From: Rubritalea tangerina | GTDB lineage: Bacteria; Verrucomicrobiota; Verrucomicrobiia; Verrucomicrobiales; Akkermansiaceae | DNA: 64,000 nt | NCBI RefSeq assembly: GCF_042683245.1 | Contig: NZ_JBHUJB010000013.1 | Span: forward strand, 1 to 64,000 | Reading direction: 5' to 3' | Shown here: in pieces, positions 50,780-59,749 of the stretch | Layout: every line of letters begins with the position of its first letter | How positions within the stretch are numbered: position 1 is the first letter of the stretch | Position numbers and translations under genes: made by a program | Notes under the pieces: model-generated | Told to the model about the DNA's origin: nothing | The model's database searches: none | What the model saw: only the letters and a program-made list of their open reading frames with translations

Positions 50780-52243
50780 ATGATGAAAAAGATACTCCTC
50801 AGCCTCTGTGCCCTATTACCCGTCTCCAGCTTCGCTGAAGATCAAGCCAAGCCACCCAACATTATCTGCTTTCTCGTAGATGACCTCGGCTACGGTGAAG
50901 TCGGCGTCTACGGCCAAAAGAAAATTCGCACACCACACATCGACAAACTCGCGCACGACGGCATCAAGTTCACCCAGTTCTACTCCGGTCAAAACGTTTG
51001 CGCCCCCACCCGTTGCGCCCTTCTTACTGGCAAGCATATGGGCAACGCCGCCATTCGTGAAAATTCCTCCCACCTCCGAGGGAAAATGCCCCAATTTAAA
51101 GTCTATCAAAAACAAGACGGCTTCCCTGGACAAGCTCCACTCCCCGCTGAGGAAGTTACCGTCGCCGAAGTTCTAAAAGAAAAGGGTTACTCCACTGCAT
51201 GCATCGGAAAGTGGGGGCTCGGGTACCCGCTGGATGAAGGTAGCCCGCTCAAACAAGGCTTCGACTTCTTCTATGGCTACATTTGCCAAGTCCAAGCACA
51301 CAACTATTACCCACGCTACCTCTGGAAAAATGACAGCAAAGTCGACCTCCCTGGTAATGATCGCGGCCTCACAGGCCAGACCTACGCAGCCGATGTCATG
51401 CGTGAAGAGGCCCTCAACTACATCAAACAAAACAAAGACAATCCCTTCTTTCTCTACTACGCCACTCCTATCCCACATGCGGCCCTCCAAGTCCCAGAGG
51501 ATGAACCCTCACTCGCTGAATACCGCGAAGCATTTGGTCCAGAAAAGCCATACGTCAAAGGTGCTGGTTACCTACCTAACAAAACTCCGCGTGCCACCTA
51601 TGCAGCAATGGTCACACGCATGGATCGCACTCTAGGTATGATGCGCACGCTCTTAGAAGACTTAGATATCGATGACAACACCCTCATCCTCTTTGCCAGC
51701 GACAATGGCGCCACCTTCAATGGCGGCTACGACCGCGCCTTCTTCAATGGCAATGGTCCCCTTCGTGGAAAAAAATGCGACCTCTATGAGGGCGGAATCC
51801 GCGTACCTGCTATCGCAGCATGGCCAGGGAAAATCCAACCAAACCAAACCACATCAAATATCACTGCCATCTGGGACTTCCTCGCTACCGTCTGTGACAT
51901 GACTGGTGCCACACTTCCAGAAAACACTAACGGAATCTCATTCCTCCCAACCCTGCTGGGTAAAGAACAACCCCAACACAAATACCTTTACTGGGAAAGC
52001 CGCCTCACCAAAGGACAACAAGTCGTTCGCATGGGGAAATGGAAAGGCATTCGTAACAATGTGATGAAATCAGGCAGCTCCACCCCTCTCGCCCTCTATA
52101 ACCTCGACTCCGACATCGGTGAAAAAAAGAACCTCGCAAAACAATTCCCAGAAGTGGTCGAAGAACTAGAACGCTACATGCGCTCAGCACGTACCCCAAA
52201 CCCACTCTTCCCAATGGGCGCCTTAGAAAAAGAATACGAATAA
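50780..52243 (+). CDS. Secreted arylsulfatase
   Basis: 487 residues. Signal peptide MMKKILLSLCALLPVSSFAE. Sulfatase core: NIICFLVDDLGYGEVGVYG (metal-binding Asp-Asp), formylglycine motif in GQNVCAPTRCALLTGKHMGN, IGKWGLGYPLDEG, ATPIPHAALQVPEDEP, LFASDNGATFNGGYD and the C-terminal PLALYNLDSDIGEKKNLA. Branch S1 (arylsulfatase A-like). Removes sulfate from carbohydrates; needs a maturase not in this window. Monocistronic. The leader has TGAGA/TCTCA. Confidence 0.93.
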   Translation: MMKKILLSLCALLPVSSFAEDQAKPPNIICFLVDDLGYGEVGVYGQKKIRTPHIDKLAHDGIKFTQFYSGQNVCAPTRCALLTGKHMGNAAIRENSSHLRGKMPQFKVYQKQDGFPGQAPLPAEEVTVAEVLKEKGYSTACIGKWGLGYPLDEGSPLKQGFDFFYGYICQVQAHNYYPRYLWKNDSKVDLPGNDRGLTGQTYAADVMREEALNYIKQNKDNPFFLYYATPIPHAALQVPEDEPSLAEYREAFGPEKPYVKGAGYLPNKTPRATYAAMVTRMDRTLGMMRTLLEDLDIDDNTLILFASDNGATFNGGYDRAFFNGNGPLRGKKCDLYEGGIRVPAIAAWPGKIQPNQTTSNITAIWDFLATVCDMTGATLPENTNGISFLPTLLGKEQPQHKYLYWESRLTKGQQVVRMGKWKGIRNNVMKSGSSTPLALYNLDSDIGEKKNLAKQFPEVVEELERYMRSARTPNPLFPMGALEKEYE

Positions 52244-52281
52244 TGGTAAATACTTGTGCCAGGCCTGCCCCCCAAAGCCAC

Positions 52282-53067
52282 TCATAAGTTCCTGCGGCGG
52301 CGTGCCAAAAACGCCGTCACCCCCAGTGCTAACAAACTCACTGAGGAAGGCTCGGGCACCCCCTGTAACACATTAAGAATATCCTGCGCACTCTCCCCAG
52401 CGGTGAAAGTCACCACCCTTGCCTCATCTATGTGACCATCGAAAAATGTCGCGCCCCCCGGGTCCACTGAAAAATGGGCATTCTCATGCGTCGGCACTCC
52501 AGCATAGTTCGCCCCCTGAGCCACCCCATCAATGTAAAATTCTGTCACTCCTGCAGAACGAATTAATGCCAAGTGCACCCATTGGTCCGCCACGAATGTA
52601 CCCGCATTGCCATTCACATCCGATATCCAAGCCACATTGTGCTGGCTCGCCCCCCATCCATTGCTGACAAGGCTTAGCTTGAAGCCTCCCCCACCACCTA
52701 ACGAAAATACATTCCCGTTATTAGCCCCCTGTCCAGATGCTCGAGCAAATACACCAAATGCAAAATTGTCATCTGCTATTCCCGTTAGAGCATTACCAAA
52801 CCACCCTTGGTTCGTCGCTGCAGACGTGTCAATGTAAGCCGTAGAACCCGGAGCAAAAACGCCTGTAGTCCCCACCCCCACACTTCCTCCATTTATCTGA
52901 TTCGTCAGATCCCTATTGTTACCTGAGGAATCTAACGGAAGGTTGTTTGCCCCCAAACTACCAGCCTCACCAAGCCGGTATTCCGCAAATAGCGAAATCG
53001 CTGCATGGCTCGAACTCACTAAAGAAAATAAACATACGGCATGGAGAATCTTGGGAGCGAACTTCAT
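52282..53067 (-). CDS. LamG-domain surface protein with PEP-CTERM anchor
   Basis: 261 residues from ATG 53067 (MKFAPKILHAVCLFSLVSSS signal). A LamG/concanavalin-like domain (about 25-225): AEYRLGEAGSLGANNLPLDS, DQWVHLALIRSAGVTEFYID, FFDGHIDEARVVTFT. The C-terminus VPEPSSVSLLALGVTAFLAR then RRRN is a PEP-CTERM sorting signal. Probably a carbohydrate-binding cell-surface protein. Monocistronic; convergent with the sulfatase (38-base gap). Confidence 0.9.
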   Translation of the reverse strand: MKFAPKILHAVCLFSLVSSSHAAISLFAEYRLGEAGSLGANNLPLDSSGNNRDLTNQINGGSVGVGTTGVFAPGSTAYIDTSAATNQGWFGNALTGIADDNFAFGVFARASGQGANNGNVFSLGGGGGFKLSLVSNGWGASQHNVAWISDVNGNAGTFVADQWVHLALIRSAGVTEFYIDGVAQGANYAGVPTHENAHFSVDPGGATFFDGHIDEARVVTFTAGESAQDILNVLQGVPEPSSVSLLALGVTAFLARRRRNL

Positions 53068-53156
53068 AGGAGGTAAAAATAAGGTCAATCACAACCCTAT
53101 TCCACTCATCCAACACCACGCAAGACCTAATCTCCCCACCCCATTGCCCCAAGAAA

Positions 53157-53921
53157 TCAAACTTGGTCAACGTACCAACGTACCGCCTTCGTCACCTCAG
53201 TAGAAATATCAGCCTGCGGCTTCGCAAATGGTGGTACAAACCATGGATACCCACCAACCAAATCAGAGATCACTGCAACCTCACCGTCACATGTCTGCTC
53301 GCCACAACCAATACCAATAGTGGGAACTTCCAACTCTTCAGTCAAACGCTCCGCAGTCGCCGCCACCACACTCTCTAATACAATTGCGAAAACACCTGCA
53401 TCCTCCAAGGCCCGACAACCCTCTAAAATAGCCTCATACTCAGCCTCAGACTTTCCTTTCTTCTTGTAGCCGCCTTCCTCTAAAACGCGCTGCGGTAACA
53501 TTCCCATGTGCCCAAACACTGGAATCCCCGCATCCACAATCGCTTTCACCTTATCAAATTGTCGCACCCCACCCTCTAACTTTACAGCATCAGCACCAGC
53601 TGCCACTAAACGCTTTGCATTCGCTAAAGCCATCTCAGCAGTATCATATGAATGAATAGGTAAATCACCCACGATTAACGCATTCGAACACCCACGTGCA
53701 ACCGCTTCTACATGGTGCAACATGTGCGACATCGTCACATGTGTTGTGTCAGGATAACCTAACACCACCATCCCAAGCGAGTCGCCCACTAGCAATAAGT
53801 CAACCCCAGCTTCATCCAGCAAACGAGCGCTGGGATAATCATAAGCAGTGAGACAAGCAATCCGCTTGCCGCCCTTTCTCATCTTCAGCGCCTGAGCCTT
53901 CTCCTGACTGCGTGTCTTCAT
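53157..53921 (-). CDS. panB: 3-methyl-2-oxobutanoate hydroxymethyltransferase
   Basis: First committed step of pantothenate synthesis (adds hydroxymethyl from methylene-THF to ketoisovalerate). 254 residues. Family marks ACLTAYDYPSARLLDEAG, LVGDSLGMVVLGYPDT (metal Asp), GDLPIHSY, AVKLEGG, VFGHMGMLPQ and TIGIGCGEQTCDGEVAV. It is the last gene of a four-gene run dapA, dapB, folK, panB on the minus strand; panB is 13 bases behind folK. Confidence 0.96.
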   Translation of the reverse strand: MKTRSQEKAQALKMRKGGKRIACLTAYDYPSARLLDEAGVDLLLVGDSLGMVVLGYPDTTHVTMSHMLHHVEAVARGCSNALIVGDLPIHSYDTAEMALANAKRLVAAGADAVKLEGGVRQFDKVKAIVDAGIPVFGHMGMLPQRVLEEGGYKKKGKSEAEYEAILEGCRALEDAGVFAIVLESVVAATAERLTEELEVPTIGIGCGEQTCDGEVAVISDLVGGYPWFVPPFAKPQADISTEVTKAVRWYVDQV

Positions 53922-53934
53922 TGCGTCGTGTAGC

Positions 53935-54444
53935 TTACCAAATTGATTGCACCAAGGTCAAAGGAGGTTCATCGGAATCCAAATACCTGTGGTGCTCAGA
54001 AATCGTCACCGTATCCCCAGGTAATACCAAATTAGGCCGGATGTCGTTCAGCGGCTGAAGCACAAACCGACGCTCCAATAACCTCGGATGCGGAATCGTC
54101 AAAATCTCCTCGCTGATCACCCCGCTCCCAAAATACAAAATATCCACATCGATGACCCGCGGTGCATTCTGCTCGTATACAGCCTCGCGCCCTAAACGAA
54201 ATTCTACCGCCTGCGTCATCTGCAGTAACTCGTATGGCTCACCAATGTAATCAATCTCAATCACCGTGTTGTAAAAGTCCGGTGCATCACTCGAACAATC
54301 CACCGGCTGACTCTGATAGATCGGAGCCTGAAGGTACAGCGATTCCGGGTCCACTAAACCCCTCAACATATCTCTCGCAACACGAATATTCGTGAGCCGT
54401 TGCCCCAGGTTTGCCCCCAGTGCTATGCCAACCCGTGTCGCCAT
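53935..54444 (-). CDS. folK: 2-amino-4-hydroxy-6-hydroxymethyldihydropteridine diphosphokinase
   Basis: Transfers pyrophosphate from ATP to 6-hydroxymethyl-7,8-dihydropterin in folate synthesis. 169 residues. RVGIALGANLGQRLTNIRVA, PVDCSSDAPDFYNTVIEID, RLGREAVYEQNAPRVIDVDI with the two metal-binding Asp, and IPHPRLLERRFVLQPLNDI. Third gene in the dapA-dapB-folK-panB operon, linking lysine/peptidoglycan, folate and pantothenate genes. Confidence 0.94.
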   Translation of the reverse strand: MATRVGIALGANLGQRLTNIRVARDMLRGLVDPESLYLQAPIYQSQPVDCSSDAPDFYNTVIEIDYIGEPYELLQMTQAVEFRLGREAVYEQNAPRVIDVDILYFGSGVISEEILTIPHPRLLERRFVLQPLNDIRPNLVLPGDTVTISEHHRYLDSDEPPLTLVQSIW

Positions 54445-54464
54445 ACCAATTCACTCATCAAGAC

Positions 54465-55202
54465 TTACTTTAAGCCTAAAACATCCTGCATGTCATAAAG
54501 CCCAGGTCCTCGACCTTGTAACCAAATAGCTGCCCGTACCGCACCACTCGCAAATGTCATTCTGCTTGATGCCTTGTGGGTTAACTCCACACGCTCACCA
54601 TCCGCAGCAAACATCACCGTGTGATCGCCCACAACGTCGCCACCACGTAATGTGTGCATCCCAATCTCCCTTGATGGACGCGGACCAATGTTTCCTTCAC
54701 GCCCATGAGTCACATCATCCTTGTAGCTTGTGGCTGTCTCCTCATTGAGAATTTCTAACAATCTACGTGCAGTACCAGATGGTGAATCGATCTTATGCTT
54801 GTGGTGCATCTCTGTGACTTCAATGTCAAATCGCTCATTGCCCAAAATCTGAGCAGCTTTCTGAGTGAGATAAAACAAAGTATTCACACCAACAGAGTAA
54901 TTCGCAGCAAACACTATCGGTAATGTCTTCGAAGCTTCCACAATGCGAGCTTTCTCCTCGTCACTATGGCCAGTCGTCCCAATCACCAATGGCGTGTTAT
55001 TCTCAAGAGCCGCATTCAGCACGCTCTCAGTAAAATTGTGAACAGTGAAATCAATCGCAGCATCCACCCCCTCAAAAGCTGTAAGAAGGTTCTCACCATG
55101 GTCGTGAGTCTGCGCCACTGCAGCATGAGCATCCGCCTCCGCTGCCTCAATCAATGCCTGACCCATGCGGCCAGAACGTCCTAAAATAAGAAGATTTGTC
55201 AT
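54465..55202 (-). CDS. dapB: 4-hydroxy-tetrahydrodipicolinate reductase
   Basis: Reduces HTPA to tetrahydrodipicolinate with NAD(P)H on the way to lysine and diaminopimelate. 245 residues. Nucleotide loop LILGRSGRMGQALIEAA, AAIDFTVHN, LVIGTTGH, FAANYSVGVN and catalytic ITMHHKHKIDSPSGTA-like segment (seen as EMHHKHKIDSPSGTA). Second gene of the operon, 18 bases behind dapA. Confidence 0.96.
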   Translation of the reverse strand: MTNLLILGRSGRMGQALIEAAEADAHAAVAQTHDHGENLLTAFEGVDAAIDFTVHNFTESVLNAALENNTPLVIGTTGHSDEEKARIVEASKTLPIVFAANYSVGVNTLFYLTQKAAQILGNERFDIEVTEMHHKHKIDSPSGTARRLLEILNEETATSYKDDVTHGREGNIGPRPSREIGMHTLRGGDVVGDHTVMFAADGERVELTHKASSRMTFASGAVRAAIWLQGRGPGLYDMQDVLGLK

Positions 55203-55220
55203 AAGTATCAGTAGGTAAAT

Positions 55221-56099
55221 TTAGACGAGAGAATACTTCTGAAGTAGCGAACGCACATGCTCTAACTTCTCCCCCTCCAATGGCAACATCGGCAAACGAA
55301 TTTCATCTGAGCAAAGCCCCATCAATGCTGCTGCAGCTTTGATGGGCATCGGGTTTGTCTCTACAGACATCAAGGTGCTCAATAAATCAAAGTATTCTTC
55401 CTGAATGGCTTCCGCCCCTGCAACGTCTCCAGCTAACATCGCATTCACTAATGCTGAAACCTTGTCTGGCACGATGTTCGATGCCACAGAAACTACACCA
55501 CATGCCCCACGCTTCATGAATTCAATAGTCAATGGGTCATCCCCAGATAAAATCTCAAATCCATCAGGAAGCGCCGCTTTCAAGGCGTCCACACGCTCCA
55601 CGTTCCCTCCAGCTTCCTTGATAGACACCACTGTCTCACAATCATTCGCCAAGCGCGCAGCTGTCTCAGGCGCAATCTCTACCACCGAACGACCAGGTAC
55701 CGAATACAACATGATCGGTAGCGAGGAACTTTCAGCTACCGCTCGGAAATGGTGGTACAATCCCTCCTGAGAAGGCTTGTTATAGTAAGGTGTGACTTGC
55801 AGAGAGGCATCCGCCCCCAATGCCTCAGCTTCCTCAGTCAAATGAATCGCCTCAGAAGTCGAATTCGCACCAGTTCCAGCGATCACCTTCACTCTGCCTG
55901 CCGCAGCATCCACCGCGATCCGAATCACCTCTAAATGCTCGTCCGCATCCAAGGTCGGTGACTCACCAGTCGTGCCTACAGGCACGATCCCTTGAACCCC
56001 GCCGGCTACCTGCTTCTCGATTAACTGACGGAAAGCGGACTCGTCGACGCGGCCCTCACGAAAGGGTGTGATTATTGCTGTATGGGTTCCTGCGAACAT
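55221..56099 (-). CDS. dapA: 4-hydroxy-tetrahydrodipicolinate synthase
   Basis: Condenses pyruvate with aspartate semialdehyde. 292 residues, (beta/alpha)8 barrel. GVQGIVPVGTTGESPTLD, the Tyr in IMLYSVPGRSVV, and the Schiff-base Lys in VSIKEAGGNVERV; FEILSGDDPLTIEFM follows. First gene of the dapA-dapB-folK-panB operon. Feedback by lysine is usual in the family, but is not visible here. Confidence 0.96.
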   Translation of the reverse strand: MFAGTHTAIITPFREGRVDESAFRQLIEKQVAGGVQGIVPVGTTGESPTLDADEHLEVIRIAVDAAAGRVKVIAGTGANSTSEAIHLTEEAEALGADASLQVTPYYNKPSQEGLYHHFRAVAESSSLPIMLYSVPGRSVVEIAPETAARLANDCETVVSIKEAGGNVERVDALKAALPDGFEILSGDDPLTIEFMKRGACGVVSVASNIVPDKVSALVNAMLAGDVAGAEAIQEEYFDLLSTLMSVETNPMPIKAAAALMGLCSDEIRLPMLPLEGEKLEHVRSLLQKYSLV

Positions 56100-56235
56100 G
56101 TGCGCAGCCTAATCATGGATCCTCTTGAGTCAACGCTCGTTTTCCCCCCACTACTTGTTCCCTCCAGATTCAGCAAAACCCTCCCCCCAGCTTCGCTGGA
56201 TGTTCTCCTCAGACAATGCTATAAGCACCATCCAA

Positions 56236-56631
56236 ATGCCACTCGATCCCCAACTCGAAACCCTCCTCACCAAACTCGGAGCCCCTCCTGCCACTCTCAC
56301 CGAAAAATTCATCCTCGGATCAGGCGCCGGTGGCCAAAAAATTAATAAATCCTCCACCTGCGTCTACCTCAAACACCACCCGTCAGGAATCGAAATCAAA
56401 TGCCAAGCCGGACGCTCACGCGAACACAACCGCCAACTCGCTCGCCTCGAACTCGCCAACAAACTCCGCGCCCACTACCAACAAGCCGCTGACCAAAAAC
56501 GTGACGCCCGAGAAAAAAAACGACGAACCAATCGCCCGCGCTCACGCAATTCCAAAAATCGCATGCTCAAAAATAAAAAGCATCACGCACAAAAAAAGAA
56601 CTTGCGTAAACGCCCTGGCCTCCACGACTAA
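56236..56631 (+). CDS. Stand-alone GGQ-domain release-factor-like protein
   Basis: 131 residues from ATG 56236 (MPLDPQLETLLTKLG). Only the peptidyl-hydrolase GGQ domain of release factors: GSGAGGQKINKSSTCVYLKH followed by CQAGRSREHNRQLARLELAN and a very basic tail (REKKRRTNRPRSRNSKNRML). The codon-recognition domain is absent. Such proteins (ArfB, or the C12orf65/mtRF-R type) rescue stalled ribosomes by hydrolysing peptidyl-tRNA; the class here is unassigned. Upstream reading to 56125 is unlikely. First of a plus-strand run to 60.5 kb. Confidence 0.9.
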   Translation: MPLDPQLETLLTKLGAPPATLTEKFILGSGAGGQKINKSSTCVYLKHHPSGIEIKCQAGRSREHNRQLARLELANKLRAHYQQAADQKRDAREKKRRTNRPRSRNSKNRMLKNKKHHAQKKNLRKRPGLHD

Positions 56632-56685
56632 CATCGCTGCTAAAAATACTTCACACTTCACTATTCCAACTCCACACTCCCACTC

Positions 56686-57501
56686 ATGCAGCAGTACCTT
56701 GACCTACTCAAAGATGTCCTTGAAAATGGAGAAGAACGCCACGACCGCACCGGTACAGGCACCCTCTCAGTCTTTGGGCGCCAAGTACGCTACGACCTCC
56801 GCCAAGGATTTCCCTGCCTAACGACAAAAAAACTCCACCTGCGCTCCATCATCCACGAGCTGCTCTGGTTCCTCAAAGGTGACACCAACATCGCCTACCT
56901 CAAAGAAAATGGCGTGCGCATCTGGGACGAATGGGCTGACGAAAATGGCGACCTCGGCCCCGTCTACGGCCAACAATGGCGCTCCTGGGCAAAAGAAGAT
57001 GGTTCCACCATCGACCAAATTGCCCGCCTTATCCACGACCTCGAACATAACCCGCACTCACGACGCCACCTCGTCTCAGCTTGGAACGTTGGCAAAGTCG
57101 ATGAAATGGCCCTCCCCCCCTGCCACCTCCTCTTCCAGTTCTACGTCCACGAACCGAGAGAAACGGGCGGCAAACCTGGCCTCTCTTGCCAACTCTACCA
57201 ACGCAGTGCCGACCTCTTCCTTGGAGTCCCATTCAATATCGCCTCCTATGCCCTCTTTACCATGATGATCGCCCAAGTGCTCGGCTACGAACCACGGGAT
57301 TTCGTCCACAGCTTCGGCGACCTCCACCTCTACAAAAACCACCTCGACCAAGCCAAACTCCAACTCACCCGTACCCCGCATACCCTCCCCACCATGTGGA
57401 TCAATCCAGAAATTAAGGACATTGACGCCTTCACCTACGAAGACTTCAAACTCGAAAATTACGAGGCCGACCCACACATCAAAGCGGCCGTCTCCGTTTG
57501 A
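56686..57501 (+). CDS. thyA: Thymidylate synthase
   Basis: Converts dUMP and methylene-THF to dTMP and DHF. 271 residues. FRQ-like RTGTGTLSVFGRQVRYDL, LLWFLKGDTNIAYLKENGV, GPVYGQQWRSW, the catalytic Cys in ALPPCHLLFQFYV, QRSADLFLGVPFNIASYA and GDLHLYKNHL. Has a short insertion (residues about 155-162, PRETGGKPG). Uses the ThyA rather than ThyX system. 54 bases behind the GGQ gene. Confidence 0.97.
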   Translation: MQQYLDLLKDVLENGEERHDRTGTGTLSVFGRQVRYDLRQGFPCLTTKKLHLRSIIHELLWFLKGDTNIAYLKENGVRIWDEWADENGDLGPVYGQQWRSWAKEDGSTIDQIARLIHDLEHNPHSRRHLVSAWNVGKVDEMALPPCHLLFQFYVHEPRETGGKPGLSCQLYQRSADLFLGVPFNIASYALFTMMIAQVLGYEPRDFVHSFGDLHLYKNHLDQAKLQLTRTPHTLPTMWINPEIKDIDAFTYEDFKLENYEADPHIKAAVSV

Positions 57502-57543
57502 AAATTCGCTCACCATTCAACATTAAGCACTCAACACTTACTC

Positions 57544-57834
57544 ATGAACCTTCCTCGTAAAGGCAGTAAAATTATCACGCTCGACGACGTCCAATACCGC
57601 TGGCGCGCCTATTCCACCCAAAAAGGTACGGAAGTGCGTATCGCCTTCAACGAAATCGAGGGCGGACAAATCCTCGTCGCTCAAGTCCCCAAACTCTTTA
57701 ACCTCAAATGGGTCGTCCCCATCATCGACTTCGGCCTCGAAAATGGCTGGGAACCTGACGAATTCGGTGACCCAGTCTACATCAGAAAAAACCGCGAAAC
57801 CTACCGGGTCCTCGAAGATCACGAAATCGACTAA
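57544..57834 (+). CDS. Small conserved-looking protein of unknown function
   Basis: 96 residues, not recognised. Features: basic start MNLPRKGSKIITLDDVQYRW, then a beta-rich core with VRIAFNEIEGGQILVAQVPK and WVVPIIDFGLENGWEPDEFG, and an acidic C-terminus. No membrane or signal segment. Codon use and spacing between thyA (42 bases) and a VOC gene (43 bases) support a real gene. Sits in the same operon-like run. Confidence 0.68.
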   Translation: MNLPRKGSKIITLDDVQYRWRAYSTQKGTEVRIAFNEIEGGQILVAQVPKLFNLKWVVPIIDFGLENGWEPDEFGDPVYIRKNRETYRVLEDHEID

Positions 57835-57877
57835 ACCATTCACATTCATACACTATCCACTCTCACTTCTACACACT

Positions 57878-58252
57878 ATGAAATTCTTACACACCCGCAT
57901 CCGAGTCAGCAACCTCGATACCACCATCGACTTCTACCAAAAACTCGGATTCAAACTCCGCGACCGCAAAGACTCTCCTCAAGGAAATAAACTCGCCTTC
58001 CTCGAAATCCCCGACTCCGAGCACTTCCTAGAACTCTGCTACTCACCCGATTTCAAAGTCGACTTCCCCGAAGACCTCATGCACACCTGCGTCGGTGTCG
58101 ATGATGTCATCGCATACTGCGATAAACTCGAAAATGATGGCATCGAAATCTGGCCTGAAAATTGGCGCAGCAAATTCGCAGACCCTGCAAACCGTCAAAT
58201 GGCCTTCGTGACCGACCCAGATGGCTATGAAGTTGAAATCCTCCCACTCTAG
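57878..58252 (+). CDS. VOC-superfamily (glyoxalase-like) protein
   Basis: 124 residues from ATG 57878 (MKFLHTRIRVSNLDTTIDFY). Two beta-alpha-beta-beta-beta modules with metal ligands His (TRIRV start, KFLHTRI), Glu in HFLELCYSPD, His in MHTCVGVDD, Glu in GYEVEILPL. Matches glyoxalase I (GloA)-like or related VOC proteins; the full ligand set is visible, so catalysis is possible, but the substrate cannot be stated. 43 bases behind the small protein. Confidence 0.86.
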   Translation: MKFLHTRIRVSNLDTTIDFYQKLGFKLRDRKDSPQGNKLAFLEIPDSEHFLELCYSPDFKVDFPEDLMHTCVGVDDVIAYCDKLENDGIEIWPENWRSKFADPANRQMAFVTDPDGYEVEILPL

Positions 58253-58326
58253 CAGAGGGATCTAACCAGCTGAAAATTTCACCCCGCGCCTCGAGCTAGC
58301 TATCGAGACGCAACCCCACTCGCGCT

Positions 58327-59706
58327 ATGCACGTCTCCGTACTCGACCTCTTTAGCATCGGCATTGGCCCATCATCGTCTCATACCGTTGGCCCAATGAA
58401 AGCAGCTTGCTCCTTCATCCAAGCGCTCGCCGATAAACAACTGATCGCGCAAACTGAAAATGTGCGCTGCGACCTCTACGGTTCGCTCGCAGCCACTGGT
58501 AAAGGCCACGGCACAGACATGGCTCTCATCTTCGGCTTCATGTCCGAAATGCCAGATACCGTCGACGTCGCGACCATGGACTCCCGACTCGATACCCTCA
58601 AGTCAGAAAATAAAATCTCCCTGCCCGGCGGTAAATCCATCCACTTCGACCCCAAGCGCGATCTCGACTTCCACCGCCATCAGCCGCTCCCACTCCACCC
58701 CAATGGCATGCACTTCTCCGCCAGAGATGCCTCAAATAACGTCATCTTTGAAGAAATTATCTACTCCATGGGTGGTGGCTTTATCTCTAGTGAAGAAGAA
58801 CTCAAAAACCCTCAACCCGATGCCACGCAAACTGCCGGACCACATCCCTTCGACTCCGCTGACGACTTGTTAGAAATCGCCGATAGCCTAGGCTGCGACC
58901 TCTCAGAAATCATGCTCGCTAACGAAAATGCGATCAGACCCGAGAAACAAACCCGCGCCGCACTCGACCAAATCTGGGCAACCATGCAGGAATGTGTCGA
59001 AAATGGCATCGCTAACAAAGGCACTTTGCCAGGCGGTCTCAAAGTAAAACGTAGAGCACATACCGTTTACCAACAACTCACCACACGTGCCGAATCCACC
59101 CTCTCTGACCCGCTCTCAGTCCTCGACTGGGTCGGCCTTTACGCTCTCGCTGTGAACGAAGAAAATGCAGGACACGGACGCGTTGTCACTGCTCCAACCA
59201 ATGGCGCAGCCGGCATTATCCCCGCCGTCCTCCACTACGCCACACGCTTCAAGCAAAGCCCCCATAAAGATGGCATCCACCGCTTCCTCCTCACCGCCGG
59301 AGCCATTGCAAACCTCTACAAAAAAAATGCTTCTATCTCAGGCGCCGATGTCGGCTGCCAAGGAGAAGTTGGAGTCGCCTGCTCAATGGCAGCTGGCGCT
59401 CTCGTCGAATTCCTCGGCGGCTCCCCAGCCCAAGTTGAAAATGCCGCTGAAATTGGTATGGAGCATAACTTAGGACTCACCTGCGACCCTATCGGCGGCC
59501 TAGTCCAAATCCCCTGTATCGAACGCAATGCCATGGCCTCAGTCAAAGCGATCAATGCTGCTAGAATGGCAATGAACGGCGATGGCTCACACTTCGTCTC
59601 ACTCGATAAAGTCATCAAGACCATGCGCGACACCGGACGTGACATGCAGGAAAAATATAAAGAAACTGCGCGCGGCGGCCTCGCAGTGAACGTCGTAGAA
59701 TGTTAG
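58327..59706 (+). CDS. sdaA: L-serine ammonia-lyase (iron-sulfur type)
   Basis: Deaminates L-serine to pyruvate with a [4Fe-4S] cluster. 459 residues, single-chain form with both alpha and beta domains. DLFSIGIGPSSSHTVGPMKA (start), GLALPLHPNGM-like QPLPLHPNGMH, TAPTNGAAGIIPAVLHY, GADVGCQGEVGVACSMAAGA with cluster Cys, and LTCDPIGGLVQIPCIERNA. The opposite of serA/serC, which build serine; in Verrucomicrobia usually for growth on amino acids. Confidence 0.96.
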   Translation: MHVSVLDLFSIGIGPSSSHTVGPMKAACSFIQALADKQLIAQTENVRCDLYGSLAATGKGHGTDMALIFGFMSEMPDTVDVATMDSRLDTLKSENKISLPGGKSIHFDPKRDLDFHRHQPLPLHPNGMHFSARDASNNVIFEEIIYSMGGGFISSEEELKNPQPDATQTAGPHPFDSADDLLEIADSLGCDLSEIMLANENAIRPEKQTRAALDQIWATMQECVENGIANKGTLPGGLKVKRRAHTVYQQLTTRAESTLSDPLSVLDWVGLYALAVNEENAGHGRVVTAPTNGAAGIIPAVLHYATRFKQSPHKDGIHRFLLTAGAIANLYKKNASISGADVGCQGEVGVACSMAAGALVEFLGGSPAQVENAAEIGMEHNLGLTCDPIGGLVQIPCIERNAMASVKAINAARMAMNGDGSHFVSLDKVIKTMRDTGRDMQEKYKETARGGLAVNVVEC

Positions 59707-59749
59707 TCGACGTCTCACAGAAAAGCCTCCATACTCATTGCTCAAGCAC

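Noticed and set aside
58290..58307. Terminator or operator at CTCGA...TCGAG before sdaA
   Set aside because: Only 5 bp with an 8-base loop and no T-run; too weak to call.
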